A DNA stretch of 64,000 nucleotides, taken from Mangrovimonas aestuarii (GTDB taxonomy: Bacteria; Bacteroidota; Bacteroidia; Flavobacteriales; Flavobacteriaceae). The position numbers were made by a program, and so were the translations under genes. The stretch is from positions 520,755 to 584,754 of the forward strand of contig NZ_JARACK010000001.1 of assembly GCF_028767185.1 (NCBI RefSeq). The letters run 5' to 3'. Shown piece after piece: positions 24,456-32,495 of this stretch. Every line of letters starts with the position of its first letter. The stretch's first letter is position 1. The notes under the pieces were generated by a model. That model saw only the letters and a program-made list of their open reading frames with translations, was not told where the DNA came from and made no database searches.

Positions 24456-25301
24456 TTACCAGTCTTTTTCAGTAGGAAGCTTGGCTCCTTTCATTTTTTC
24501 GGCATTAACTTTTTCCTGAACTTTTTGCTCCTGGTTGTTCATCGCCTCCAAGATATTCTTCACCTGTTGAGGAGACAATTGCCCTGGCTGTTGCTTAGGC
24601 TGTTGAGGCTGCTTATCCCTCTCTCCTTTTCCGTCATCCTTCTTATCCTCTTTAGGTTTTCCTTCCTCGTCCTTATTTTGTTCTCCTTCTTGTTTATCCT
24701 GATCGCCTTGATCGTTGTCGTCTTTTTGATCTTGCTGTTGGTTCTGATCTTGATTTTGCTGATTATTATCCTTTTCCTCTTTCTCTTGTTCTTTCTTCGT
24801 TTTGTTATCGCCTTCTTCATCTTCTTCCTGAGGAGGATCTTGCTGGTTTTTGGCACAGTCTTTTGCCAAAGCTAAATTGTAACGGGTCTCATCATCTGAA
24901 GGATCATTTCGCAAGGCATTTTTAAAAGCTTCAACTGCTAATTTGCACTTCTTCTCTTTCATGAATATATTTCCCATATTGTGAAAAGCCTTGTGCTTAT
25001 CAGCTTTGTTCTCAGCATATTGAGCGGCCTGCTGGTTTCTATAAAGCGCCTCATCGAAATGCCCTTTTTGGTAGTAAGAATACCCTAGATTATATGCTCC
25101 AGCTGTATGGTTTGAATGTTCTGAAATGGCTTGTCTGTAATCAATCTCAGCACTTACAAAATCATCTTCCTCATAAGCTTCATTTCCTTCGTAAACATGC
25201 TCATCGGCTTTCAAAATGGCCTTAAGCTCTTGCTTATCCTCGTCTTGTGAAAAGGAAGTCCATGTAATAAAAACGACAATATATGTTATTAAATATCTCA
25301 T
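24456..25301 (-). CDS. batC: BatC: TPR protein with a highly charged tail
   Basis: 281 aa with a signal peptide (about 1-18, ending TSFS) and three to four TPRs (about 35-145; AGAYNLGYSYYQKGHFDEAL, KAFHNMGNIFMKEKKCKLAV, DETRYNLALAKDC). Residues about 150-250 are extremely rich in Q, K, E and D (for example QQNQDQNQQQDQKDDND), ending with QLSPQQVKNILEAMNNQEQK. That C-terminal helix is typical of BatC. The low-complexity linker should be disordered. It lies between the two vWA genes and batD. Confidence 0.9.
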   Translation of the reverse strand: MRYLITYIVVFITWTSFSQDEDKQELKAILKADEHVYEGNEAYEEDDFVSAEIDYRQAISEHSNHTAGAYNLGYSYYQKGHFDEALYRNQQAAQYAENKADKHKAFHNMGNIFMKEKKCKLAVEAFKNALRNDPSDDETRYNLALAKDCAKNQQDPPQEEDEEGDNKTKKEQEKEEKDNNQQNQDQNQQQDQKDDNDQGDQDKQEGEQNKDEEGKPKEDKKDDGKGERDKQPQQPKQQPGQLSPQQVKNILEAMNNQEQKVQEKVNAEKMKGAKLPTEKDW

Positions 25302-25384
25302 ACAGATTACTTTATAAAGCTATAAAACTAATGGTTAAGTTTATTTTAATGTTTTCTTAAAGTTCTTACAATGATTGATTAACC

Positions 25385-26428
25385 TTAACTGTCTTCGTTA
25401 AATAAGTTTAACTTTTTAAGCCAGGCCGTTTTACGATCCAAAAGAAAAATATCCAAAAACAGCAAAGCAATTCCTAATGCCAGAAACCATTGGAATTGGT
25501 CTTTAAAATCGGCAAATTGTTTAGCCTCAAATTCTGTTTTGTCCATTTTGTTGAGAATTTCTTTGATCTCTTCTACCACCTTACTGGTATTACGTCCATT
25601 GATATAAACCCCATCGGCCTCATCGGCTATTTGTTTGAGAGTCTCTTCGTTCAAACGTGTTATTACAGTCTCTCCCTGTTTGTCTTTTTTATAATTAAGC
25701 ACAACCCCATTTCTTTTAATTGGGATAGGCCCCCCTTTAACATCTCCGACACCAATTGTAAAAATGCGAATACCATCTTTTGCGGCTTCTTCCGCTACAT
25801 CGGCTGCTACCTCACTGTGATCTTCACCATCTGAAATAATGACCAAAACCCGATTGGTTTGCTCATCATCATCGTAATAGGTTTTAGCCAATTCAATCGC
25901 TTCGTTGATAGCTGTTCCCTGTGATGACAACATATCGGTATTCATATTCTGAAGGAACATCTTTGCCGATGCATAATCTGTAGTAATAGGTAGCTGAGGA
26001 AAAGCTTTCCCTGCATAAGCAATAATCCCAATACGGTCGCTCGCTAAATTGTTGATGATTTGCGTTACCAGCTGCTTGGCTTTCTCCAAACGGTTGGGCG
26101 CAACATCCTCAGCCAACATACTTTTGGAAACATCTACCGCAAATACAATGTCAACCCCTTCACGCTTAACGGTCTCAACCTTAGTACCTATTTTAGGGTT
26201 TACCATAGCTATAGTTAAACTCGCTATTGCTAAACACCAAACAATAAGCTTTAAAATGGGTTTAAAGATCGACTTGTTAGGGCTTAACCGGTTCAGCAAA
26301 TCTGAATTTGCAAATCGTTTTTGGGTACGGCGTTTCCAAAATTGAAGCACCAAAAAGATCAGGACAGCTAAAGGAATAACCGCCAGTGCCCAAAACCATA
26401 CTTTCTGTTCCAATTGATAAAAATCCAT
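25385..26428 (-). CDS. batB: BatB: vWA-domain membrane protein
   Basis: 347 aa. TM helices near residues 11-29 and 58-76, a von Willebrand A domain (about 88-285) with the MIDAS motif DVSKSML (D-x-S-x-S), conserved SSQGTAINEA and VIISDGEDHSE, and a final TM helix (about 315-332). The vWA domain is likely periplasmic and binds a divalent metal to engage its partner. Paralogue of batA directly upstream (25 bp gap). Confidence 0.93.
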   Translation of the reverse strand: MDFYQLEQKVWFWALAVIPLAVLIFLVLQFWKRRTQKRFANSDLLNRLSPNKSIFKPILKLIVWCLAIASLTIAMVNPKIGTKVETVKREGVDIVFAVDVSKSMLAEDVAPNRLEKAKQLVTQIINNLASDRIGIIAYAGKAFPQLPITTDYASAKMFLQNMNTDMLSSQGTAINEAIELAKTYYDDDEQTNRVLVIISDGEDHSEVAADVAEEAAKDGIRIFTIGVGDVKGGPIPIKRNGVVLNYKKDKQGETVITRLNEETLKQIADEADGVYINGRNTSKVVEEIKEILNKMDKTEFEAKQFADFKDQFQWFLALGIALLFLDIFLLDRKTAWLKKLNLFNEDS

Positions 26429-26453
26429 CGTACTATTCTACTTTAGTTACTAC

Positions 26454-27458
26454 TTATACGAAGCTTCTGAATACTGTGTTGCGCAGTAACAATTCCAAAA
26501 TAAGCAACAGTCCAGCCAATAATACCAATGGTCTGAACTTTTCTTCGTAATTGTAGAATTTAAATTCTTCTATTTCTGTTTTCTCCAGCTTATTGATTTC
26601 ATCGTAAACCTCCTCAAGCTTTTGGTTATCTGTAGCTCGGAAATACTTTCCGCCGGTAGCTTCTGCAATTTCCTTAAGAAGAGCTTCATCAATCTCCACT
26701 TGAACCCTCCCATATTGGAAGCTTCCGTTAGGCTTTAAAGCAACAGGAGATAACGCCATCCCATTTGTTCCCAAACCAATGGTGTAAGTTTTAATGCCAA
26801 ATTCCACAGCTAACTCTGCTGCAATTTTAGGATCTATTTGTCCGGCATTGTTAACCCCATCCGTCAAGAGAATTATCACTTTACTTTTAGCCTTACTATC
26901 CTTAAGACGATTTACAGCCGTAGCTAATCCCATCCCAATTGCTGTTCCTCCCTCTATTACTGTATTGTATTTTACTTCATCAAGAGATCGCAACACAATA
27001 GCCTTATCACTTGTAATAGGGGTTTTAGTATAAGCTTCTCCTGCATATTCCACCAATCCGATACGGTCGTTTGGACGTCCTTTTATGAAATCGGCTGCCA
27101 CTAACTTTAATGCCTCCAATCGGTTTGGTCTTAAATCACGTGCCAACATACTCGCCGACACATCTATAGCCATAACAATATCTATCCCTCTGGTTGTTTT
27201 TGTTTTTGTGGAAACATCTACAGTTCTGGGCCTTGCAATAGCAGTAATCAACAACGCAAGTGCGATTAACCTAAAAACAAATAAAGCATGTCTTAGCTTG
27301 GGCAACACACTATTAGTTACTTTAAATCCTTTTATGCTGGACATTTTTAGTTCTGCAGTCTGCTTATTATGCTTGAACCAATACCATACAACAGCACATG
27401 GTATTAGCAGCAACAACCAAAACAACTCTTTATTTACAAACTCAATGCCTTCTAACAT
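26454..27458 (-). CDS. batA: BatA: vWA-domain membrane protein
   Basis: 334 aa with the same plan as BatB: two N-terminal TM helices (about 10-26 and 58-74), a vWA domain with MIDAS DVSASML, EGGTAIGMGLATAV and ILLTDGVNNAGQ, and a C-terminal TM helix (about 308-326). BatA and BatB are assumed to form a membrane complex that the MoxR ATPase acts upon. Its start codon overlaps the stop region of the upstream BatD-like gene by one base. Confidence 0.93.
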   Translation of the reverse strand: MLEGIEFVNKELFWLLLLIPCAVVWYWFKHNKQTAELKMSSIKGFKVTNSVLPKLRHALFVFRLIALALLITAIARPRTVDVSTKTKTTRGIDIVMAIDVSASMLARDLRPNRLEALKLVAADFIKGRPNDRIGLVEYAGEAYTKTPITSDKAIVLRSLDEVKYNTVIEGGTAIGMGLATAVNRLKDSKAKSKVIILLTDGVNNAGQIDPKIAAELAVEFGIKTYTIGLGTNGMALSPVALKPNGSFQYGRVQVEIDEALLKEIAEATGGKYFRATDNQKLEEVYDEINKLEKTEIEEFKFYNYEEKFRPLVLLAGLLLILELLLRNTVFRSFV

Positions 27459-29149
27459 TATTCTTCTCTTGTTTTAAGTTCAATAGAATTTAAAATTCGG
27501 TCTATAATCTTTTCTGCATAAGCATCATCCTTCTTACGATACATAGTAAGCTGCTGGAGCACATTCTCTCCTGCAAATTGAAGAATTATATATTCGCCTT
27601 CAACAAAATTATCGCTATTGGGTATAGGTAAACTTGCAGTACCATAAGTTTTAAGGCCATCTATACCATTGGTTGTTGAATATTTTTCCTGCATTACCAT
27701 AAGATTACTAACCCCTTGAGCCTCCAATTCTCTGATGGCTGCTTCCGAAGCTTGCCTCAAGTCTATTGTAGGTTTATCCTTTTCTTCGGTTTGCTGCTGG
27801 TCTTTAGAAAAATCATAACGAGCGGTAGAAACCGTAACTCCAAAAAAGTCTAACATACTTCCGTAGGAAAAAGTAGTTGTTTTAACCTTATCCTTAAATT
27901 CTTCTGGAAGTGACATTTCCACACGCTTAAGAACTTTGGGTGTAGAAATTTTGATTGGAGGGATACCATATTCGCTAGTTACCCAATCGCCTTCCAAAAG
28001 CTCCTTGGTATCATGCCCCAAAATGGTGTCTTTAACATAACCTGCTCCGTATTTTATTGCAAAGCCTGTAAAAGTCATCAAAGCAATAAGCACAACAACC
28101 ACTGAAGTGATGATAATCTTCTTTCGCTTATGTTTACGCTCTTGTTCTTCCTTATACGTTTTATCCTGTAACTTCTCTTCCTCTGTTGGTTCGGGCAACA
28201 CTTCTCGAACGTGGTCAATTTCAGAATCGATAGTTTCCTTATCTAGTTTTGCCAACTCTAGATCCACTTCAGATTTTGCAAATTTCACCAAATCGGCACG
28301 CTTTAAAATAGCCTCAAGATTCCTTATGGTTTCAGTGCTCAGTTCTATTTTATGTCCTTCACGAAGCAAGTTTAAACGACCTATCAATTCTTCGGTTGTA
28401 CTTTCCAAAGCGTGATCGTATACTTTTTCGTCAAGATAGGTTCGTATTGCCAGAGTTAGTTCTGAGTAGTAATTTTTAAGCTCAGAACGCTCTAAATACC
28501 CGCTTTCATCTAATTTTTTCAGCGCCAATTTAGCCCTGTCGTATGGAGGCAATAATGCTATTTCTTCTTCTTCGGTCAATGGCTTTTTACGCCACAAAAA
28601 CCAGTAAAGCAGCCCACCAATAACCGAAAACACCAAAAGGGCAATCAATAAGTATTTCCACCAATTACCCATAGGCTTATCTACTGCTATCATCGGTTTG
28701 ACATCGTACAACCCTTGCTTGGTGGTATCTATAGCAACTTCTCGAATTTCAACCTTAACAGGGTCTGTAAAAAGTTCTTTACTGCCTATTGTTATTTTTT
28801 GTCGTGGGATTGTATAATGGCCAGAATCGAATTGGGTTAATCCGTATCTCTTGATCAATTTATATCTGGCATCCTGTTTTGTTGTATCAATTTTAAAAGA
28901 CTCAATCATCTCCAAAGGCATAAAGGTTTGCCCTTCTGGAAAAACCACGTAGTCTGTAGAATCTGTCTCTACCTCAACCCTATAAGTTATTTGTTGCCCA
29001 ATTTTTACCGAAGTTGAATCGATTGAAGACTTTACTTCTTGAGCAAATAAGGACAGTGATGAAAACAGACAAAATACAACCAACGGCAAAACGTTGGGGC
29101 TTGTAAATGGTTTATGTGTTCTGTGCATTGTTTTCAATAGGTATCTCAT
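27458..29149 (-). CDS. BatD-like membrane protein of the Bat operon
   Basis: 563 aa. Signal-like hydrophobic N-terminus (about residues 20-36, LPLVVFCLFSSLSLFAQ), a periplasmic beta domain (about 40-160, SVKIGQQITYRVEVETDSTD), a TM helix (about 165-187), a cytosolic helical region with conserved RAKLALKKLDESG, NYYSELTLAIRTYL and TTEELIGRL (shared with BatD tails), a further TM helix (about 347-367), and a final domain. This is the uncharacterised protein regularly found between DUF58 and batA in Bacteroidota. It starts immediately after the DUF58 stop. Function inferred from context only. Confidence 0.8.
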   Translation of the reverse strand: MRYLLKTMHRTHKPFTSPNVLPLVVFCLFSSLSLFAQEVKSSIDSTSVKIGQQITYRVEVETDSTDYVVFPEGQTFMPLEMIESFKIDTTKQDARYKLIKRYGLTQFDSGHYTIPRQKITIGSKELFTDPVKVEIREVAIDTTKQGLYDVKPMIAVDKPMGNWWKYLLIALLVFSVIGGLLYWFLWRKKPLTEEEEIALLPPYDRAKLALKKLDESGYLERSELKNYYSELTLAIRTYLDEKVYDHALESTTEELIGRLNLLREGHKIELSTETIRNLEAILKRADLVKFAKSEVDLELAKLDKETIDSEIDHVREVLPEPTEEEKLQDKTYKEEQERKHKRKKIIITSVVVVLIALMTFTGFAIKYGAGYVKDTILGHDTKELLEGDWVTSEYGIPPIKISTPKVLKRVEMSLPEEFKDKVKTTTFSYGSMLDFFGVTVSTARYDFSKDQQQTEEKDKPTIDLRQASEAAIRELEAQGVSNLMVMQEKYSTTNGIDGLKTYGTASLPIPNSDNFVEGEYIILQFAGENVLQQLTMYRKKDDAYAEKIIDRILNSIELKTREE

Positions 29150-30016
29150 TTATCCTCTGCGTTTAAAATACCCGAGTAATTTTTTCACATAGCTTTCGTC
29201 TACTCGGCAATTCATTTGTCCAGCTCCAGCTTTAGCAAAGCTATCTTTAAAATACTCTACTCTTTCGTTATAATATTTTGAATAGTTCTGTCTAACCTTT
29301 TTTGAAGACGTATTTACTAAGAGTAACTCTCCACTTTCTTCGTCTTCCATTTGTACCATTCCCAAATTGGGGATAGCCTCTTCGCTTTTATCATAAACCC
29401 GTATTCCGGTAACATCATGTCTTCCGGAAGCGATTTTTAAGGTTTGTTTATACTCATCCGTAATGAAATCTGAAAGTAAAAACACAATGGCTTTTTTCTT
29501 CATTACATTCGACAAAAACTTTAAAGCTTCACTAATATTAGTCTTTTTACTTTTAGGCTCAAACTCGATGAGCTCCCTAATAATACGAAGGACATGCGAG
29601 CGTCCTTTTTTTGGAGGAATATAAAGCTCTATAGCATCGGAAAACAATATCAGCCCAATCTTATCATTATTTTGGGTTGCCGAGAACGCTAAGGTTGCAG
29701 CAATTTCTGTAACGATTTCATTTTTAAACTGGTTGGTAGTTCCAAACCATTCCGAACCAGAAACGTCTACCATTAACATCATGGTAAGTTCACGCTCTTC
29801 TTCAAACACCTTAACATAAGGTTCGTTATAGCGAGCTGTAACGTTCCAATCGATATTGCGTACATCGTCCCCAAATTGGTACTGACGCACTTCAGAAAAA
29901 GTCATTCCTCTGCCTTTAAAAGTAGAGTGGTACTCTCCTCCAAAAATGTGATCAGACAATCTGCGTGTCTTTATCTCTATTTTCCGTACTTTCTTGAGTA
30001 GTTCTTTAGTATCCAT
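29150..30016 (-). CDS. DUF58 domain protein of the Bat operon
   Basis: 288 aa cytosolic protein with a vWA-like fold: GEYHSTFKGRGMTFSEVRQY, GDDVRNIDWNVTAR (the DUF58 hallmark) and a MIDAS-like DVSGSEWFGT. DUF58 proteins nearly always accompany a MoxR ATPase, as here, and are thought to be its adaptor or target. The spacing is 74 bp from moxR upstream and zero bases from the BatD-like gene downstream. Confidence 0.9.
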   Translation of the reverse strand: MDTKELLKKVRKIEIKTRRLSDHIFGGEYHSTFKGRGMTFSEVRQYQFGDDVRNIDWNVTARYNEPYVKVFEEERELTMMLMVDVSGSEWFGTTNQFKNEIVTEIAATLAFSATQNNDKIGLILFSDAIELYIPPKKGRSHVLRIIRELIEFEPKSKKTNISEALKFLSNVMKKKAIVFLLSDFITDEYKQTLKIASGRHDVTGIRVYDKSEEAIPNLGMVQMEDEESGELLLVNTSSKKVRQNYSKYYNERVEYFKDSFAKAGAGQMNCRVDESYVKKLLGYFKRRG

Positions 30017-30089
30017 GGGTGAATTTACGATTCGAGCTTTGAGGTTTTACAGTTACTTTAACCGTAGCACTTTAATCTAAATCTGTAAT

Positions 30090-31091
30090 CTATGGTACTT
30101 CAATCTCGTTTACAATGCTATTGATAATATCTACCGAAGTGATGTTTTCAGCTTCTGCTTCATAAGTAATTCCAATTCTGTGACGCAATACATCGTGCAC
30201 CACAGCACGAACATCCTCTGGGATTACATACCCACGACGTTTAATGAAAGCATAACATTTTGCAGCAGCAGCCAAATTGATACTTCCCCTTGGAGATGCT
30301 CCAAATGAAATTAAAGGCTTTAAACTTGATAGGTTATATTTTTCTGGGTATCGGGTAGCGAAGATGATATCAAGAATATATTTCTCAATTTTCTCATCCA
30401 TATATACTTCCCTAACCGCTTTTTGAGCATTAAGGATTTGTTCTAGAGAAACCACCGAATTTACTTTCTCAAAGCTTCCCTTAAGGTTTGCTCTAATAAT
30501 TAACTGTTCTTCGTCTTGTTTAGGGTAATCGATAACAGTTTTAAGCATAAAACGGTCTACCTGGGCTTCTGGTAATGGATAGGTCCCTTCCTGTTCTACC
30601 GGGTTTTGAGTTGCCATTACCAAGAACGGCTTATCCAAAATGAACGTCTCATCCCCAATCGTGACTTGCTTTTCTTGCATGGCTTCCAGTAATGCAGACT
30701 GCACTTTAGCTGGGGCCCTGTTAATCTCATCGGCCAACACGAAGTTTGCGAAGATTGGTCCTTTTTTTATCGAGAAATCGTTTTCTTTTATGTTGTAAAT
30801 AAGCGTACCAATAACATCGGCTGGTAATAGATCTGGAGTAAACTGAATACGGCTAAAACTACCATCTACAGCTTGAGACAGAGTATTAATAGCCAAGGTT
30901 TTTGCTAATCCAGGCACTCCTTCCAGCAGAATGTGACCTTGGCCCAACAATCCTATCAACAAACGTTCAATCATGTACTTTTGTCCAACAATTACTTTGT
31001 TCATCTCCATGGTAAGAAGATCGACAAACGCACTTTCCTTTTCTATTTTTTCGTTTATACTCTTGATGTCAACAGTACTTAAATCTTCCAT
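30090..31091 (-). CDS. MoxR-family AAA+ ATPase
   Basis: 333 aa cytosolic AAA+ ATPase. Walker A LLEGVPGLAKT, Walker B with sensor VLADEINRAPAKVQSALLEA, VMATQNPVEQEGTYPLPEAQ (sensor 1 and MoxR signature), DRFMLK (arginine finger region), and a C-terminal lid domain. It probably acts as a chaperone that assembles or metal-loads the vWA proteins encoded downstream. First gene of the eight-gene Bat operon behind a good promoter. Confidence 0.95.
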   Translation of the reverse strand: MEDLSTVDIKSINEKIEKESAFVDLLTMEMNKVIVGQKYMIERLLIGLLGQGHILLEGVPGLAKTLAINTLSQAVDGSFSRIQFTPDLLPADVIGTLIYNIKENDFSIKKGPIFANFVLADEINRAPAKVQSALLEAMQEKQVTIGDETFILDKPFLVMATQNPVEQEGTYPLPEAQVDRFMLKTVIDYPKQDEEQLIIRANLKGSFEKVNSVVSLEQILNAQKAVREVYMDEKIEKYILDIIFATRYPEKYNLSSLKPLISFGASPRGSINLAAAAKCYAFIKRRGYVIPEDVRAVVHDVLRHRIGITYEAEAENITSVDIINSIVNEIEVP

Positions 31092-31115
31092 ATGTTTGAA
31101 TGTTTTTTATGACTC

Positions 31116-31147
31116 CGAATATAGTTAGCATAATTAAGCATTGCAAA
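31116..31147 (-). promoter_or_regulatory. Promoter of the Bat operon
   Basis: Minus strand TTTG (31147-31144), a 20-base spacer and TATATTCG (31123-31116) match the Bacteroidota TTTG-N19/20-TAnnTTTG pattern with one mismatch, 25 bases before the moxR ATG. Confidence 0.55.
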
Positions 31148-31187
31148 TTGTTAATTTTTTTTCTGAGGCGCTGTTAACGATTGGTTA

Positions 31188-31223
31188 AAAAGCAAAGCGC
31201 GGCACCTTTAGGCACCGCGCTTT
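31188..31223 (-). terminator. Terminator of the DUF4382 lipoprotein gene
   Basis: Stem AAAGCGCGG / CCGCGCTTT around a CACCTTTAGGCA apex, with TTTGCTTTTT following on the minus strand. It lies 29 bases past the stop codon at 31252. Confidence 0.8.
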
Positions 31224-31251
31224 AACAATTGTTTTTATGTAGTCGTTAAAA

Positions 31252-32334
31252 TTATTCTAACGTAATGGTTCCTAAATCAGTAACCATTCCTTCTGTAACT
31301 TCTACATCTATAATTTCTGTATCAGTCAGCCCAGACTCTTCTGCCGGGGCTAAGGTTACAGTATAAATTCCTACAGGAAGATTTTCTAACAAAAAGGCAC
31401 CAGCCTCATCGGTATTCATAGCAATAATTTCCCCATCTACTTCAACTGAAGCTGTAACAACTACACCTTCATTTGTAATGATTCCACCAATTGAACCCGT
31501 AGCTGGGATAAGTTGAAGTTCAATAGTTCCTAAATCTACAATTTCTCCATTAACAACGGTAACATTTTCTACAACCGTTTCAGCATAACCTGATTCTGAA
31601 TCTGGAGTGATTACCACATTATATGTTCCAGCAGGCACACCATTAAGTACGAATACACCATTTTCATTAGCATAAGCAGAGATAATTTGTCCATCAACCT
31701 CAATAGAGGCCATCACCTGAAAATCAAACGGAGTTACAGCTCCTTGAACCTGTCCTGAAGACACTTCGGTACTTACATTAATAACCGGCTTCAAAATATA
31801 TTGACCTGAGTTACCAGCTTCAACAATAGATTGGTCTACATCAAAATCCAAAAGAAAATTATAAGTAAAACCATCCTCTAAAGTTTCATTAACTTGAAGT
31901 TTTAATCCAGACTGTTGAGCACTTGGAGTAGATAAAGGATGGGTTTCTCCATCAACTACAATCTCGTTTCCTTCCTCTCCTAAAACTAAACGGATTTGAT
32001 TTAATGTTCCCGCTGGCACTTCGTACCCATCAACCAATAGGACATCCATACCACCTGTTAGCTCCAATAAATCATAAACACCTGTATTGATCGCCTCCAG
32101 ACTCTGCCATCCTGATTCTCCTTCACTTTCATCATTTACTTTCACCATAACGTCTTGTACATTTACAAAAACATTGTCGTAATCACCTGGCTCATCGACC
32201 AATCTAAAGCTAAGTTCTGCAGAACCTTGCTCCACAGGATTGCTGGAATTACTCCCAGAATCGTCATTACAGTTAAAAAGGCTAAGTGACAACATGGCAA
32301 GAAATGCTAATCTCACTTGTTTTAAATACTTCAT
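31252..32334 (-). CDS. DUF4382 lipoprotein with carboxypeptidase-like repeats
   Basis: 360 aa lipoprotein (signal with C22 in LSLSLFNC, then NDDSGSNSS tether). Residues about 38-185 are a DUF4382 domain (AELSFRLVDEPGDYDNVFVN, then a long beta region). After that come two direct repeats of a CarboxypepD_reg-like beta-sandwich (about 195-275 and 282-358), each with the same scheme: ASIEVDGQIISAYANENGVF versus ASVEVDGEIIAMNTDEAGAF. It probably sits on the outer membrane. It has its own terminator; no operon partners. Exact role unknown. Confidence 0.85.
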   Translation of the reverse strand: MKYLKQVRLAFLAMLSLSLFNCNDDSGSNSSNPVEQGSAELSFRLVDEPGDYDNVFVNVQDVMVKVNDESEGESGWQSLEAINTGVYDLLELTGGMDVLLVDGYEVPAGTLNQIRLVLGEEGNEIVVDGETHPLSTPSAQQSGLKLQVNETLEDGFTYNFLLDFDVDQSIVEAGNSGQYILKPVINVSTEVSSGQVQGAVTPFDFQVMASIEVDGQIISAYANENGVFVLNGVPAGTYNVVITPDSESGYAETVVENVTVVNGEIVDLGTIELQLIPATGSIGGIITNEGVVVTASVEVDGEIIAMNTDEAGAFLLENLPVGIYTVTLAPAEESGLTDTEIIDVEVTEGMVTDLGTITLE

Positions 32335-32495
32335 AAATTTGGGTTTTTAAGTTATACTTATTAGTAAGTACGAACAAACTTATCTTTTAGATGTTTACAA
32401 GTTGGAAATTTTCCATATCTCATTTTCAAAATGAACATAAAAAGACGCTGAAGATAGGTATAGTAAAGCTCCTGCCTGACGATTTTCATTTACAA

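Noticed and set aside
24525..24875. Leucine-rich plus-strand frame of 116 aa that could be a membrane protein
   Set aside because: It is the mirror of the Q/K/E/D-rich linker of batC on the opposite strand. Antisense of such codons always gives leucine-rich frames.
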